Origin: an uncultured Clostridia bacterium
Lineage (GTDB): Bacteria > Bacillota > Clostridia > Oscillospirales > Oscillospiraceae
Direction of reading: 5' to 3'
DNA length: 6,774 bases
NCBI GenBank assembly: GCA_937907715.1
Contig: CALERM010000064.1
Coordinates: forward strand, 1-6,774
Below the pieces are notes generated by a model, which was not told the origin of the DNA, did not search any database, and saw only the letters and a list, made by a program, of their open reading frames with translations. Shown piece after piece: positions 1 through 4,894 of this stretch. A program made the position numbers and the translations under genes. Within the stretch, counting starts at the first letter, position 1. Each line of letters begins with the position of its first letter.

Positions 1-2
1 GC

Positions 3-98
3 CGGAAAAGCCCGGAGTATCAAGGGAAAACAGCTCAAAAACTCGCGCAGTACGGCTTGAAGGCAGCTCGCCGCGCGCCGCAGTTCTCGAAGAGATAA
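3..98 (+). pseudogene. rpsI: Displaced 3' end of ribosomal protein S9 gene
   Basis: The frame starting at position 3 is open to a TAA at 96-98 and ends in YGLKAARRAPQFSKR (51-95). I recognise this as the conserved C-terminal tail of bacterial 30S protein S9, which reaches toward the ribosomal P site. The 16 codons before it (3-50) read RKSPEYQGKTAQKLAQ and do not match S9, where something like TRDxRxxERKK would be expected. The other two forward frames do not supply the missing part either. So only about 15 S9 codons are visible, joined to unrelated sequence. The simplest reading is a non-functional duplicate of the rpsI 3' end at the boundary of an integrated element, with the complete rpsI elsewhere. 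An assembly join or a divergent S9-tailed protein are the alternatives. The S9 match of the tail is solid; its origin is inferred. Confidence 0.6.
51..98 (+). other. Candidate attachment site (att) in the rpsI 3' end
   Basis: The abrupt change at about position 50 from non-S9 to perfect S9-tail sequence is what remains after a tyrosine or serine recombinase integrates at the 3' end of a conserved gene. Integration restores the gene on one side and leaves a copy of its end on the other. Elements that use 3' ends of ribosomal protein genes are known in Firmicutes. The exact core and the partner site lie outside what can be seen, so the boundaries are approximate. Confidence 0.35.
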
Positions 99-118
99 TT
101 ATTCACTTCAAAAAGAGA

Positions 119-142
119 AGGCATCCACGAAAGTGGATGCCT
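119..142. repeat. 24-nt palindromic hairpin, copy 1 of a direct repeat
   Basis: A perfect 10-bp stem (AGGCATCCAC / GTGGATGCCT) closes a GAAA loop on the plus strand. The identical 24 bases recur at 304-327. Read on the minus strand, this copy is followed by TCTCTTTTTG. It could therefore terminate minus-strand transcripts from the M42 gene, while copy 2 has its T-run on the plus strand. It lies 20 bp after the S9 stop codon, so it may also be the original rpsI terminator hairpin. Confidence 0.85.
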
Positions 143-157
143 CAGACTGTCGAAAAA

Positions 158-184
158 CCTTTCGAATCAACGACTTCGGAAAGG
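158..184. repeat. Imperfect inverted repeat in the hairpin cluster
   Basis: CCTTTCGAA (158-166) can pair with TTCGGAAAGG (175-184) if one G bulges out, leaving an 8-nt loop. It is the second of six hairpins packed between 119 and 327. On its own it would be weak evidence; its place in the series gives it weight. Confidence 0.5.
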
Positions 185-194
185 AAGATAGTGT

Positions 195-221
195 GAAAGA
201 AACCCATCAGGGGTGTCTTTC
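195..221. repeat. Inverted repeat with one mismatch in the hairpin cluster
   Basis: GAAAGA (195-200) pairs with TCTTTC (216-221), then one A/G mismatch, then ACCC (202-205) pairs with GGGT (211-214), leaving a 5-nt loop. It is the third hairpin of the cluster and has no T-run, so it is not a terminator by itself. Confidence 0.55.
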
Positions 222-234
222 GCGTTCAATCAAC

Positions 235-268
235 CACTTTTTCAAACTTTTTAAAGTTTGAAAAAGTG
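235..268. repeat. Perfect 16-bp inverted repeat with 2-nt centre
   Basis: CACTTTTTCAAACTTT (235-250) is followed by TT and then its exact reverse complement (253-268). Such a long perfect AT-rich palindrome would extrude as a near-cruciform in DNA or a long hairpin in RNA. Perfect conservation of both arms suggests recent spread or active maintenance rather than drift. It sits 2 bp from the next perfect palindrome. Confidence 0.85.
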
Positions 269-270
269 CG

Positions 271-303
271 CAGCGTGTCAAAAAAGACTTTTTTGACACG
301 CTG
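271..303. repeat. Perfect 15-bp inverted repeat with 3-nt loop
   Basis: CAGCGTGTCAAAAAA (271-285) pairs perfectly with TTTTTTGACACGCTG (289-303) around a GAC loop. It abuts the second 24-nt hairpin with no base between them. Arms of A6/T6 capped by a GC-rich base are unlike a standard terminator, where the T-run lies after the stem. The look is that of a repeated intergenic palindromic unit. Confidence 0.85.
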
Positions 304-331
304 AGGCATCCACGAAAGTGGATGCCTTTTT
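304..331 (+). terminator. Rho-independent terminator; copy 2 of the 24-nt hairpin
   Basis: This exact second copy of the 24-nt hairpin (304-327: 10-bp perfect stem, GAAA loop) ends in a T that continues as a run to 331. That gives a classic intrinsic terminator for plus-strand transcripts arriving from rpsI or from an upstream element. It closes the hairpin cluster. Confidence 0.75.
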
Positions 332-412
332 GCTGCCTGCCCGCAGCTGGGTATTTTTACTGCCAGGCGTGGCGGCAGACGCCAGAGTCAAGCTGGCAGA
401 AGCCTGCCAGGC
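332..412. other. Gene-free stretch after the M42 stop, short GC-rich repeats only
   Basis: No coding frame is supported here. There are short inverted repeats: CTGCCAG (360-366) against CTGGCAG (393-399), GGCGT (366-370) against ACGCC (379-383), and GCTGC (332-336) against GCAGC (343-347). None is followed by a T-run on the minus strand, so no strong dedicated terminator for the M42 gene is visible before the hairpin cluster. Confidence 0.45.
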
Positions 413-1450
413 TTACACCCCCAGATAGCCTTTGAGCACCCGCAGGGTATTCTCCACGCCGTCGACGTGGCTTCTCTCGTAGCCATGGCTCGCATATACG
501 CCGGGGCCGATCAGCCCATGCCGAATGTCCGAGCCCGCGCTGAGCGTCGCCTCCACGTCTGAGCCGTAGTGTGGGTACACATCGAGCGCGTAGCTTGCGC
601 TCTCTTTTTTTGCCGCGTCGATGAGCTTGCCGACGACCTCATAGCTGTAGGGTCCGCCGGAGTCCTTCACGCAGATGGACACCTGCTTTTCCGTGCAGGA
701 AAGTCCGTCTCCCACGCAGCCCATGTCCACGCTGATTGCCTCTGTTACGCCGGACGGCACCGAACCCGCGCCGCCGTGCCCGACCTCTTCATAGACCGTC
801 ACATGTGCATAGACCCGTCTGGCAGGCGCTGCGCCGGTGTCATGGAGATATTTTGCCAGACCCAGCAGCACGCCGACCGAGAGCTTATCGTCCAGAAAGC
901 GGCTTTTGATGTAGCCGGAGGACGTGATTCTCGTGCGCGGCTCGAAGCAGACAATGTCTCCGACCTCCACGCCGAGCGCGCGCGTCTCGTCTGCCGTCTT
1001 CACATCCTCGTCCAGAACCGCCTCCACGGTATCGAAGCTGCGTTTGGTATCGCCGTACTGCCCGTTCACGTGGACCGAGGCGTTGCACAGCTGCACCGTG
1101 CCCTCGATGATTCTGCCGGTTCTGGTATGGACGCGCACATTTTCGGTCTCCGCATTTTCCGCGCGCATGCCGCCGAGCGGTGTGAGCCGGAGTCTTCCGT
1201 TCGCCTTGACCTCCGCGACCATCGCGCCCAGCGTATCCGTGTGCGCTTCGAGAAGCAGCGCGTCTTTTTCGTCCGCCCCGCCGAGATTTATCAGCACGCC
1301 GCCCTTGGTTGTGATCTGCGCGTCAAAGCCGAGCGTGGAAAACGCCTCTTTGACCCAGTCAGCCGCCTTCCGCGTGTAGCCGGACGGGCTGTCAATGGCA
1401 AGCAGCTCGCACGCCTTTGCCGCGGCAAACTCTGCATACTTTCGTTCCAT
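413..1450 (-). CDS. M42 family metallo-aminopeptidase
   Basis: A cytosolic, two-metal aminopeptidase of 345 residues that would release N-terminal amino acids from peptides. Family landmarks appear in order: EAHTD (H70, D72), FLDDK (D187/D188), YEEVG (E221 as likely general base, E222 as metal ligand), SVDMG (D242) and YASHGYERSH near the C-terminus (H322, a likely metal ligand). An inserted middle domain (about 80-170) separates the first motif from the rest, as in M42. The GAMV after HTDTL and the HGGAG after EEVG recall the M42 subgroup named for the NAGGN osmoprotectant cluster, but no such cluster is visible here. The start at 1450 is chosen because AGGAG lies 9-14 nt upstream (1459-1465). 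A longer in-frame start at 1525 would contain the promoter and is rejected. The gene is divergent from plsY and stands alone. Substrate specificity cannot be read from sequence. Confidence 0.9.
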   Translation of the reverse strand: MERKYAEFAAAKACELLAIDSPSGYTRKAADWVKEAFSTLGFDAQITTKGGVLINLGGADEKDALLLEAHTDTLGAMVAEVKANGRLRLTPLGGMRAENAETENVRVHTRTGRIIEGTVQLCNASVHVNGQYGDTKRSFDTVEAVLDEDVKTADETRALGVEVGDIVCFEPRTRITSSGYIKSRFLDDKLSVGVLLGLAKYLHDTGAAPARRVYAHVTVYEEVGHGGAGSVPSGVTEAISVDMGCVGDGLSCTEKQVSICVKDSGGPYSYEVVGKLIDAAKKESASYALDVYPHYGSDVEATLSAGSDIRHGLIGPGVYASHGYERSHVDGVENTLRVLKGYLGV

Positions 1451-1481
1451 ATTGCAACTCTCCTGTCGTATTTTCAGATAT

Positions 1482-1502
1482 TTTGATTGTAGCACAATCA
1501 AA
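1482..1502 (-). promoter_or_regulatory. Extended -10 promoter of the M42 gene inside a 9-bp-arm palindrome
   Basis: On the minus strand TACAAT (1491-1486) is preceded by TG and one base, an extended -10 element that starts transcription about 30 bp before the M42 ATG. No good -35 is present at 17 bp. The -10 lies inside a perfect palindrome, TTTGATTGT AGC ACAATCAAA. A dimeric regulator bound there would block the promoter. The palindrome is seen; its role as an operator is inferred. Confidence 0.5.
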
Positions 1503-1534
1503 GCGCTTGCGCACCATAAAATCACGCTTTTCCG

Positions 1535-1563
1535 TTGCGCTTTTGCGCCGGATGTGCTATGGT
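1535..1563 (+). promoter_or_regulatory. Likely plsY promoter
   Basis: TTGCGC (1535-1540), a 17-bp spacer and TATGGT (1558-1563), with TG at 1555-1556 as an extended -10. The predicted transcript starts near 1570, about 30 nt before the plsY ATG at 1601. It is divergent from the M42 promoter about 45 bp away. Confidence 0.55.
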
Positions 1564-1600
1564 ATTACAACGACTTCATATGGAAAAGGTTGTGTCTTTT

Positions 1601-2206
1601 ATGACGGTAACATATCTCGCCTGTCTGGCGCTGGGCTATCTGATCGGCTCTCTGAGCGTATCCATCCTGATCTCCAAATACATCTTCCATCAGGACGTGC
1701 GCACATTGGGAAGCGGCAACGCGGGCGCGGCAAATGCTGCGCGAACGCTCGGCGCGGGCGTGGGGCTGCTGACGCTGCTGGGCGATTTTCTCAAGGGCGT
1801 GATCTCCATGCTGCTCGGCTCGTGGCTTGGCGGCGCGACGGGTCTTGCCATCGCGGGCGCGGCGTGCATGATCGGGCATTGCTTTCCCATCTACTTCGGC
1901 TTCAAGGGCGGAAAAGCCGTTGCAACGGCGGCTGCGGTTGCGCTGATGATTGACTGGCGCGTGTTCTTGAGCGCGTTTGCCGTCTTCGCGATTGTCGCCG
2001 CGCTGAGCAAAACCGCATCGGTCTCCTCAATGTCCGCCTCGGTCGCCGTCGCGGCAATGACGCCGGTTTTTACGCGCAACCCGGTTCTCATTTCGCTCGG
2101 CATTTTTACGTGCCTTCTGGTGCTTCTCATGCACCGCAGCAACATCCGAAGGCTCATTTCGGGCACCGAACCGCGCTTTCACTTCGGCAAGCGCCCCGGC
2201 AAATAA
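1601..2206 (+). CDS. plsY: Acyl-phosphate:glycerol-3-phosphate acyltransferase PlsY
   Basis: An integral membrane enzyme of 201 residues, the usual PlsY size, that transfers the acyl group of acyl-phosphate to the sn-1 position of glycerol 3-phosphate, giving lysophosphatidic acid. All three PlsY loops are visible: GSGNAGAANAAR (37-48; usual form GSGNxGATNxxR, with A at 44 instead of T), GHCFPIYFGFKGGKAVAT (92-109; glycerol-phosphate and phosphate binding), and HRSNIRRLISGTE (178-190). Hydrophobic segments at about 3-24, 52-76, 79-92, 109-135 and 160-177 fit the five-helix fold. The ATG at 1601 follows GGAAAAGG (1582-1589) and gives the expected N-terminus MTVTYLACLALGYLIGS. Earlier in-frame starts at 1535 and 1580 lack a ribosome site and lie in or at the promoter. 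The gene has its own promoter and terminator, so it appears monocistronic. PlsX is not in the window. Confidence 0.95.
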   Translation: MTVTYLACLALGYLIGSLSVSILISKYIFHQDVRTLGSGNAGAANAARTLGAGVGLLTLLGDFLKGVISMLLGSWLGGATGLAIAGAACMIGHCFPIYFGFKGGKAVATAAAVALMIDWRVFLSAFAVFAIVAALSKTASVSSMSASVAVAAMTPVFTRNPVLISLGIFTCLLVLLMHRSNIRRLISGTEPRFHFGKRPGK

Positions 2207-2222
2207 GAAACAGACAGCTTCG

Positions 2223-2251
2223 GCGGTCCGCATTCTGCGGACCGCTTTTTT
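2223..2251 (+). terminator. Rho-independent terminator after plsY
   Basis: A perfect 10-bp GC-rich stem (GCGGTCCGCA / TGCGGACCGC, loop TTC) is followed by six Ts (2246-2251), 16 nt after the plsY stop. The T-run runs almost directly into the -35 box of the next promoter at 2253. Confidence 0.93.
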
Positions 2252-2252
2252 C

Positions 2253-2281
2253 TTGACAGATTCCCGATATCGTTTTATAAT
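2253..2281 (+). promoter_or_regulatory. Consensus sigma-A promoter of the padR operon
   Basis: TTGACA (2253-2258), exactly 17 bp, then TATAAT (2276-2281): all twelve consensus bases match. A promoter this strong, in front of a repressor gene and overlapped by an operator-like repeat, implies it is normally held off. The transcript should start near 2288, inside the right operator arm. Confidence 0.93.
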
Positions 2282-2310
2282 ATCATCAAACGATATCATG
2301 TTGCGATATT
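2265..2310 (+). promoter_or_regulatory. Operator-like repeat array, probable PadR binding site
   Basis: GATATCGTTT (2266-2275) and AAACGATATC (2288-2297) are perfect inverted arms around 12 bp that contain the -10 box. CGATAT also occurs as direct copies at 2265, 2291 and 2304, with a degenerate TAATAT at 2278. These starts are spaced 13, 13 and 13 bp apart. The array covers the spacer, the -10 and the start region, as expected for an autorepressed PadR operon. Binding itself is inferred. Confidence 0.75.
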
Positions 2311-2326
2311 GACGAGGAGGGATTGT

Positions 2327-2650
2327 ATGCCGCGCCGGCCGCTGGAAAACCTGACGGAGTCGATGTTCTATGTCCTGCTGGCGCTGCGCCGGGGTCCGAT
2401 GTGCGGCATGGAGATTGCCGCTTTTTTGGAGCGCGCAACGAACGGGCGGCTTCGCATCGGACCGGCGACGCTCTACACGGTGCTGTCCAAATTTGAAGAA
2501 GTGAAGTATATCGAGGAAATCGCCGTCGAGGGGCGCAAGCGCACCTACCGCATCACGCAGCGCGGCGTGGAGGCGTACAACGCCGAGGTAAACCGGCTGA
2601 CGGCGTGCTTGCAGGACGCGGAGACGATCGGAGGGCTGCTGCATGATTAA
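2327..2650 (+). CDS. PadR-family transcriptional repressor
   Basis: A 107-residue winged-helix DNA-binding protein, the size of the short PadR subgroup. Residues 10-30 (TESMFYVLLALRRGPMCGME) form the first helix and turn. Residues 45-64 contain the recognition helix GPATLYTVLSKFEE, the most characteristic PadR motif. The wing is GRKRTYRITQRG (69-80), and a C-terminal dimerisation helix follows to about residue 98. The ATG at 2327 follows GAGGAGGG (2314-2321) by 5 nt; a TTG at 2309 in the same frame would put that site inside the gene and is rejected. Its last codons overlap the start of the DUF2812 gene by 8 nt, so the two are translationally coupled. Short PadR proteins next to a membrane gene typically repress their own operon and respond to a small ligand or stress. 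The inducer cannot be read here. Confidence 0.93.
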   Translation: MPRRPLENLTESMFYVLLALRRGPMCGMEIAAFLERATNGRLRIGPATLYTVLSKFEEVKYIEEIAVEGRKRTYRITQRGVEAYNAEVNRLTACLQDAETIGGLLHD

Positions 2651-3860
2651 GCTTTGGAAAAAAGAACGCTGGCTGCTCGTTCCCTGCCCGGACTACGATG
2701 TGGCGGCGATGGAGGCGTGGCTGGAGCAGCAGGCGCAGAAGGGATTGTTTTTGTCTGCGGAAAACGGCTTCTTTCTCGGCTTTGCCTGCTTTGAGGTCGG
2801 AAGCCCGAAGCATGTGCGCTACCGGCTCGACGTGATCCCGAAGGAAAAGGTCTTCGCGGATTTTCCCGAAAACAAAGCCTCCGCCATCGAACTGGCGCAG
2901 GAGATGGGTTGGGAATTTGTGACTGAGCGCGGCGTATTTCTGGTCTACCGCTGCATGGATGACACGCTTCCTGAGCTGAACACCGACCCGGCGGTGCAGG
3001 CAATGTCCCTCAAGCGGATTCAAAGCACGCTCTCGAACCGGATTTTCCTGACCTTCTGGTATTTCTTCCTGTACCCGGTTTTGTCGTTCGCGCTGCGTTT
3101 CCCGGCGGTTTTACTGAGCGTTCTGACAGCCGGAACGCTGCGGATTTGCGTCTTGCTTTTTCTGACGATTGTAGAGCTGACCGGCGCGGTGCGCGACTGG
3201 CGCAGGCTCAGAAAGCTCCGCAATCACCTGCAAGCCGGCGGTCGCATCGAGCATACGCCGGAAAACCCCGGCTGGACGAAGCGCAGCGTCGCGGAAAAAA
3301 TCGCGCACCCCATTCTGACCGCGCTCTGGATTGCGCTGCTGATCAGCTTCGTGGTAAAGACGGGGAACCCCTCGCGCAGCACACCGGCAGACCTCAGTGC
3401 CTCCCCAATTCCTGCCGCATCGTCTTTTCTGACGCTTCCGCAGGCGGATGCCGGCGAGCGCGACGAGCTGACGCTGCTTTCGCGCAGCGATCTTCTGGCG
3501 CAGGGCAATATTTATACGCTCGAAGAGCGCGCGGGAAGCTTCCGGTATGACGCAGAATATTATGACATGCGCACGCCGTGGCTTGCAAAATGGCTGGCAG
3601 ACGATTTTGCCCGCTATGACGCGCGGGGGATTTTCAGCAGCCGCACCTATCGGATCACCAGCCTCGATCTTCCCGCGCTGGACGCCGATACCGCCTATTG
3701 CTACTTCCTGCATGATACCCGCCGCGGACATTATTGGGGGCACCGTGTCATTGTGCAGAAGAGCTGTAAGGTCGTCTCTGCGGACATCTGGTGGACCTAT
3801 GACAGTGACTTCCCCGCCGAGACCATTGCCCGCGCGCTGCTCGCCGCAATTTCCGAATAA
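2643..3860 (+). CDS. DUF2812 membrane protein with long C-terminal domain
   Basis: A 405-residue protein of unknown function. The N-terminal part (about 10-110) has DUF2812 hallmarks: a WLxxxAxKGxFL-like segment (26-37), FEVGSPKHVRYRLDV (50-64), and a tryptophan-containing strand GWEFVTERGVFLVYR (89-103). Hydrophobic stretches at about 134-152, 154-180 and 222-239 look like three membrane helices. The loop between the second and third is strongly basic (RDWRRLRKLRNH, 184-195). By the positive-inside rule the N-domain is cytoplasmic and residues 241-405 are outside. That outer part starts with a Ser/Pro/Ala-rich linker (241-265) and continues as an aromatic-rich domain I do not recognise. The ATG lies inside the padR end (ATGATTAA overlap) after GGAGGG. 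PadR plus DUF2812 pairs recur in Firmicutes and suggest a membrane sensor or effector under PadR control; that is inference. Overall family assignment is fairly secure. Confidence 0.8.
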   Translation: MIKLWKKERWLLVPCPDYDVAAMEAWLEQQAQKGLFLSAENGFFLGFACFEVGSPKHVRYRLDVIPKEKVFADFPENKASAIELAQEMGWEFVTERGVFLVYRCMDDTLPELNTDPAVQAMSLKRIQSTLSNRIFLTFWYFFLYPVLSFALRFPAVLLSVLTAGTLRICVLLFLTIVELTGAVRDWRRLRKLRNHLQAGGRIEHTPENPGWTKRSVAEKIAHPILTALWIALLISFVVKTGNPSRSTPADLSASPIPAASSFLTLPQADAGERDELTLLSRSDLLAQGNIYTLEERAGSFRYDAEYYDMRTPWLAKWLADDFARYDARGIFSSRTYRITSLDLPALDADTAYCYFLHDTRRGHYWGHRVIVQKSCKVVSADIWWTYDSDFPAETIARALLAAISE

Positions 3861-3866
3861 ACCGGC

Positions 3867-3900
3867 AAAATCCAGGCTGCATGGCAGCCTGGATTTTTTT
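3867..3900. terminator. Terminator shared by convergent genes
   Basis: AATCCAGGCTGC (3869-3880) pairs with GCAGCCTGGATT (3884-3895) around ATG, and seven Ts (3894-3900) follow on the plus strand, 8 nt after the DUF2812 stop. AAAA before the stem gives a short T-run on the minus strand, so it can also serve the dehydrogenase gene ending at 3912. It is stronger in the plus direction. Confidence 0.9.
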
Positions 3901-3911
3901 GCGATTTCATA

Positions 3912-4883
3912 TCAATAGCCCGCCGATCGGTCGACCACGTGCAAAAGCGGCTCGCTGTCCAGATAGCGCTCGAGATTGCCCATACAGATTGCCCAGATGG
4001 CGCTCTGCACGTCGACGTTTCCCTCGAAGCTGGGTCCCGCGATGTGCGGCGTAAGAAGGACGTTTCCCATGTCCCAGAGCGGCGACGATTCTTCCAGCGG
4101 CTCTGTTTCCAGCACATCCAACACCGCGCCGCCCAGAAAGCCCTTTTCCAGCGCGAACACCAGATCATCGGTTTTCACGAAGCTGCCGCGCCCGACGTTT
4201 ATCAGCAGCGCACCCTTTTTCATCGAACACAGCCGTGCGCGCGTCAGGAAGCCTTCGGTTTCCGGCGTGGACGGCAGGCAGTTGATCACGAGATCTGCCC
4301 GCGGCAAAAGCCCCTCCGCCTCTTCCATAATATACGCCTCCGCAAAGCCCGCAGGCAGAGCCTCGCGCCTTACACGCCGGACGCCCGTAACCTGCGCGCC
4401 GAACGCGGTCAGCCGCCGCGCAACATTGGCGCCAAGGTCTCCCATGCCGAAGACGAGCACGCGTTTGCCGCAGATTGTACTACCCTTCGCGTGCTGCTGC
4501 CAGACATGCCTCTTCTGCTGGCTCCAATAGGTCGGAAAGGCGCGGTAAAGCGCGACGATACTGCCCAGCACATACTCGGAAATGACCGTTCCGAACGCGC
4601 CGGAGACGTTGCAGAGGGTCACACCCACCGGAAAGCGCGCCATGCGCGCATATTTGTCCGCGCCCGCCCAGGTAAGCTGGAGCCAGGAAAGCGCCCGCGC
4701 GTTTTGAAGCTGGTCTTCGTCCGGCTCTCCGATGATCGCGTTGGCCCGGGCAAGCGCCGCGTCAAAATCCGGCTCGTTCTCCGCAAACAGAAGCTCGCAC
4801 CGGGAGCCAAACCGCGCGGCAAGCTGCGCCGTAATTTCCGCGCTGCGCGCCGCCATCACCAGAACCGTTTGTCGTTTCTCCAT
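3912..4883 (-). CDS. D-2-hydroxyacid dehydrogenase (NAD(P)-dependent)
   Basis: A 323-residue cytosolic oxidoreductase of the D-isomer-specific 2-hydroxyacid dehydrogenase family, which interconverts 2-oxo acids and D-2-hydroxy acids. Visible are the nucleotide-binding motif VFGMGDLG (144-151), the catalytic Arg in INVGRGSF (R232), the Glu in LDVLETEPL (E259 or E261) and the His in LTPHIAG (H280). The interdomain segment SEYVLGSIVALYR (102-114) is also typical. The acidic residue that selects NAD over NADP at the end of the second strand is replaced by VRRVRRE (168-174); such basic residues would favour NADPH (inference). Start: ATG at 4883 follows GGGAGG by 4 nt. An ATG at 4898 overlaps the apeB stop (ATGA) and would add five residues (MTGGS), with a weaker ribosome site. 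Either way it is the second gene of the apeB operon. Exact substrate is unknown. Confidence 0.88.
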   Translation of the reverse strand: MEKRQTVLVMAARSAEITAQLAARFGSRCELLFAENEPDFDAALARANAIIGEPDEDQLQNARALSWLQLTWAGADKYARMARFPVGVTLCNVSGAFGTVISEYVLGSIVALYRAFPTYWSQQKRHVWQQHAKGSTICGKRVLVFGMGDLGANVARRLTAFGAQVTGVRRVRREALPAGFAEAYIMEEAEGLLPRADLVINCLPSTPETEGFLTRARLCSMKKGALLINVGRGSFVKTDDLVFALEKGFLGGAVLDVLETEPLEESSPLWDMGNVLLTPHIAGPSFEGNVDVQSAIWAICMGNLERYLDSEPLLHVVDRSAGY

Positions 4884-4894
4884 GCTGCCTCCCG

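Noticed and set aside
119..327. CRISPR-like pair of repeats
   Set aside because: Only two copies, about 160 bp apart, with palindromes filling the interval and no spacer-sized units or cas genes.
569..1486. Plus-strand open frame opposite the M42 gene
   Set aside because: Mirror frame of a clear peptidase, low-complexity Arg/Ala/His composition, no ribosome site or domain.
1451..1525. N-terminal extension of the M42 protein to an ATG at 1525
   Set aside because: The added 25 residues are not family-like and the stretch contains the promoter -10; the ATG at 1450 has a good AGGAG site.
1535..1600. Longer plsY starting at 1535 or 1580
   Set aside because: These starts overlap the promoter or transcript start and lack a ribosome site; the ATG at 1601 gives the normal PlsY N-terminus.
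2100..2166. Minus-strand frames opposite plsY and padR
   Set aside because: Shadows of well-supported genes, and no promoter or ribosome site supports them.
2309..2326. TTG start for padR
   Set aside because: It would place the strong GAGGAGGG ribosome site inside the coding region.
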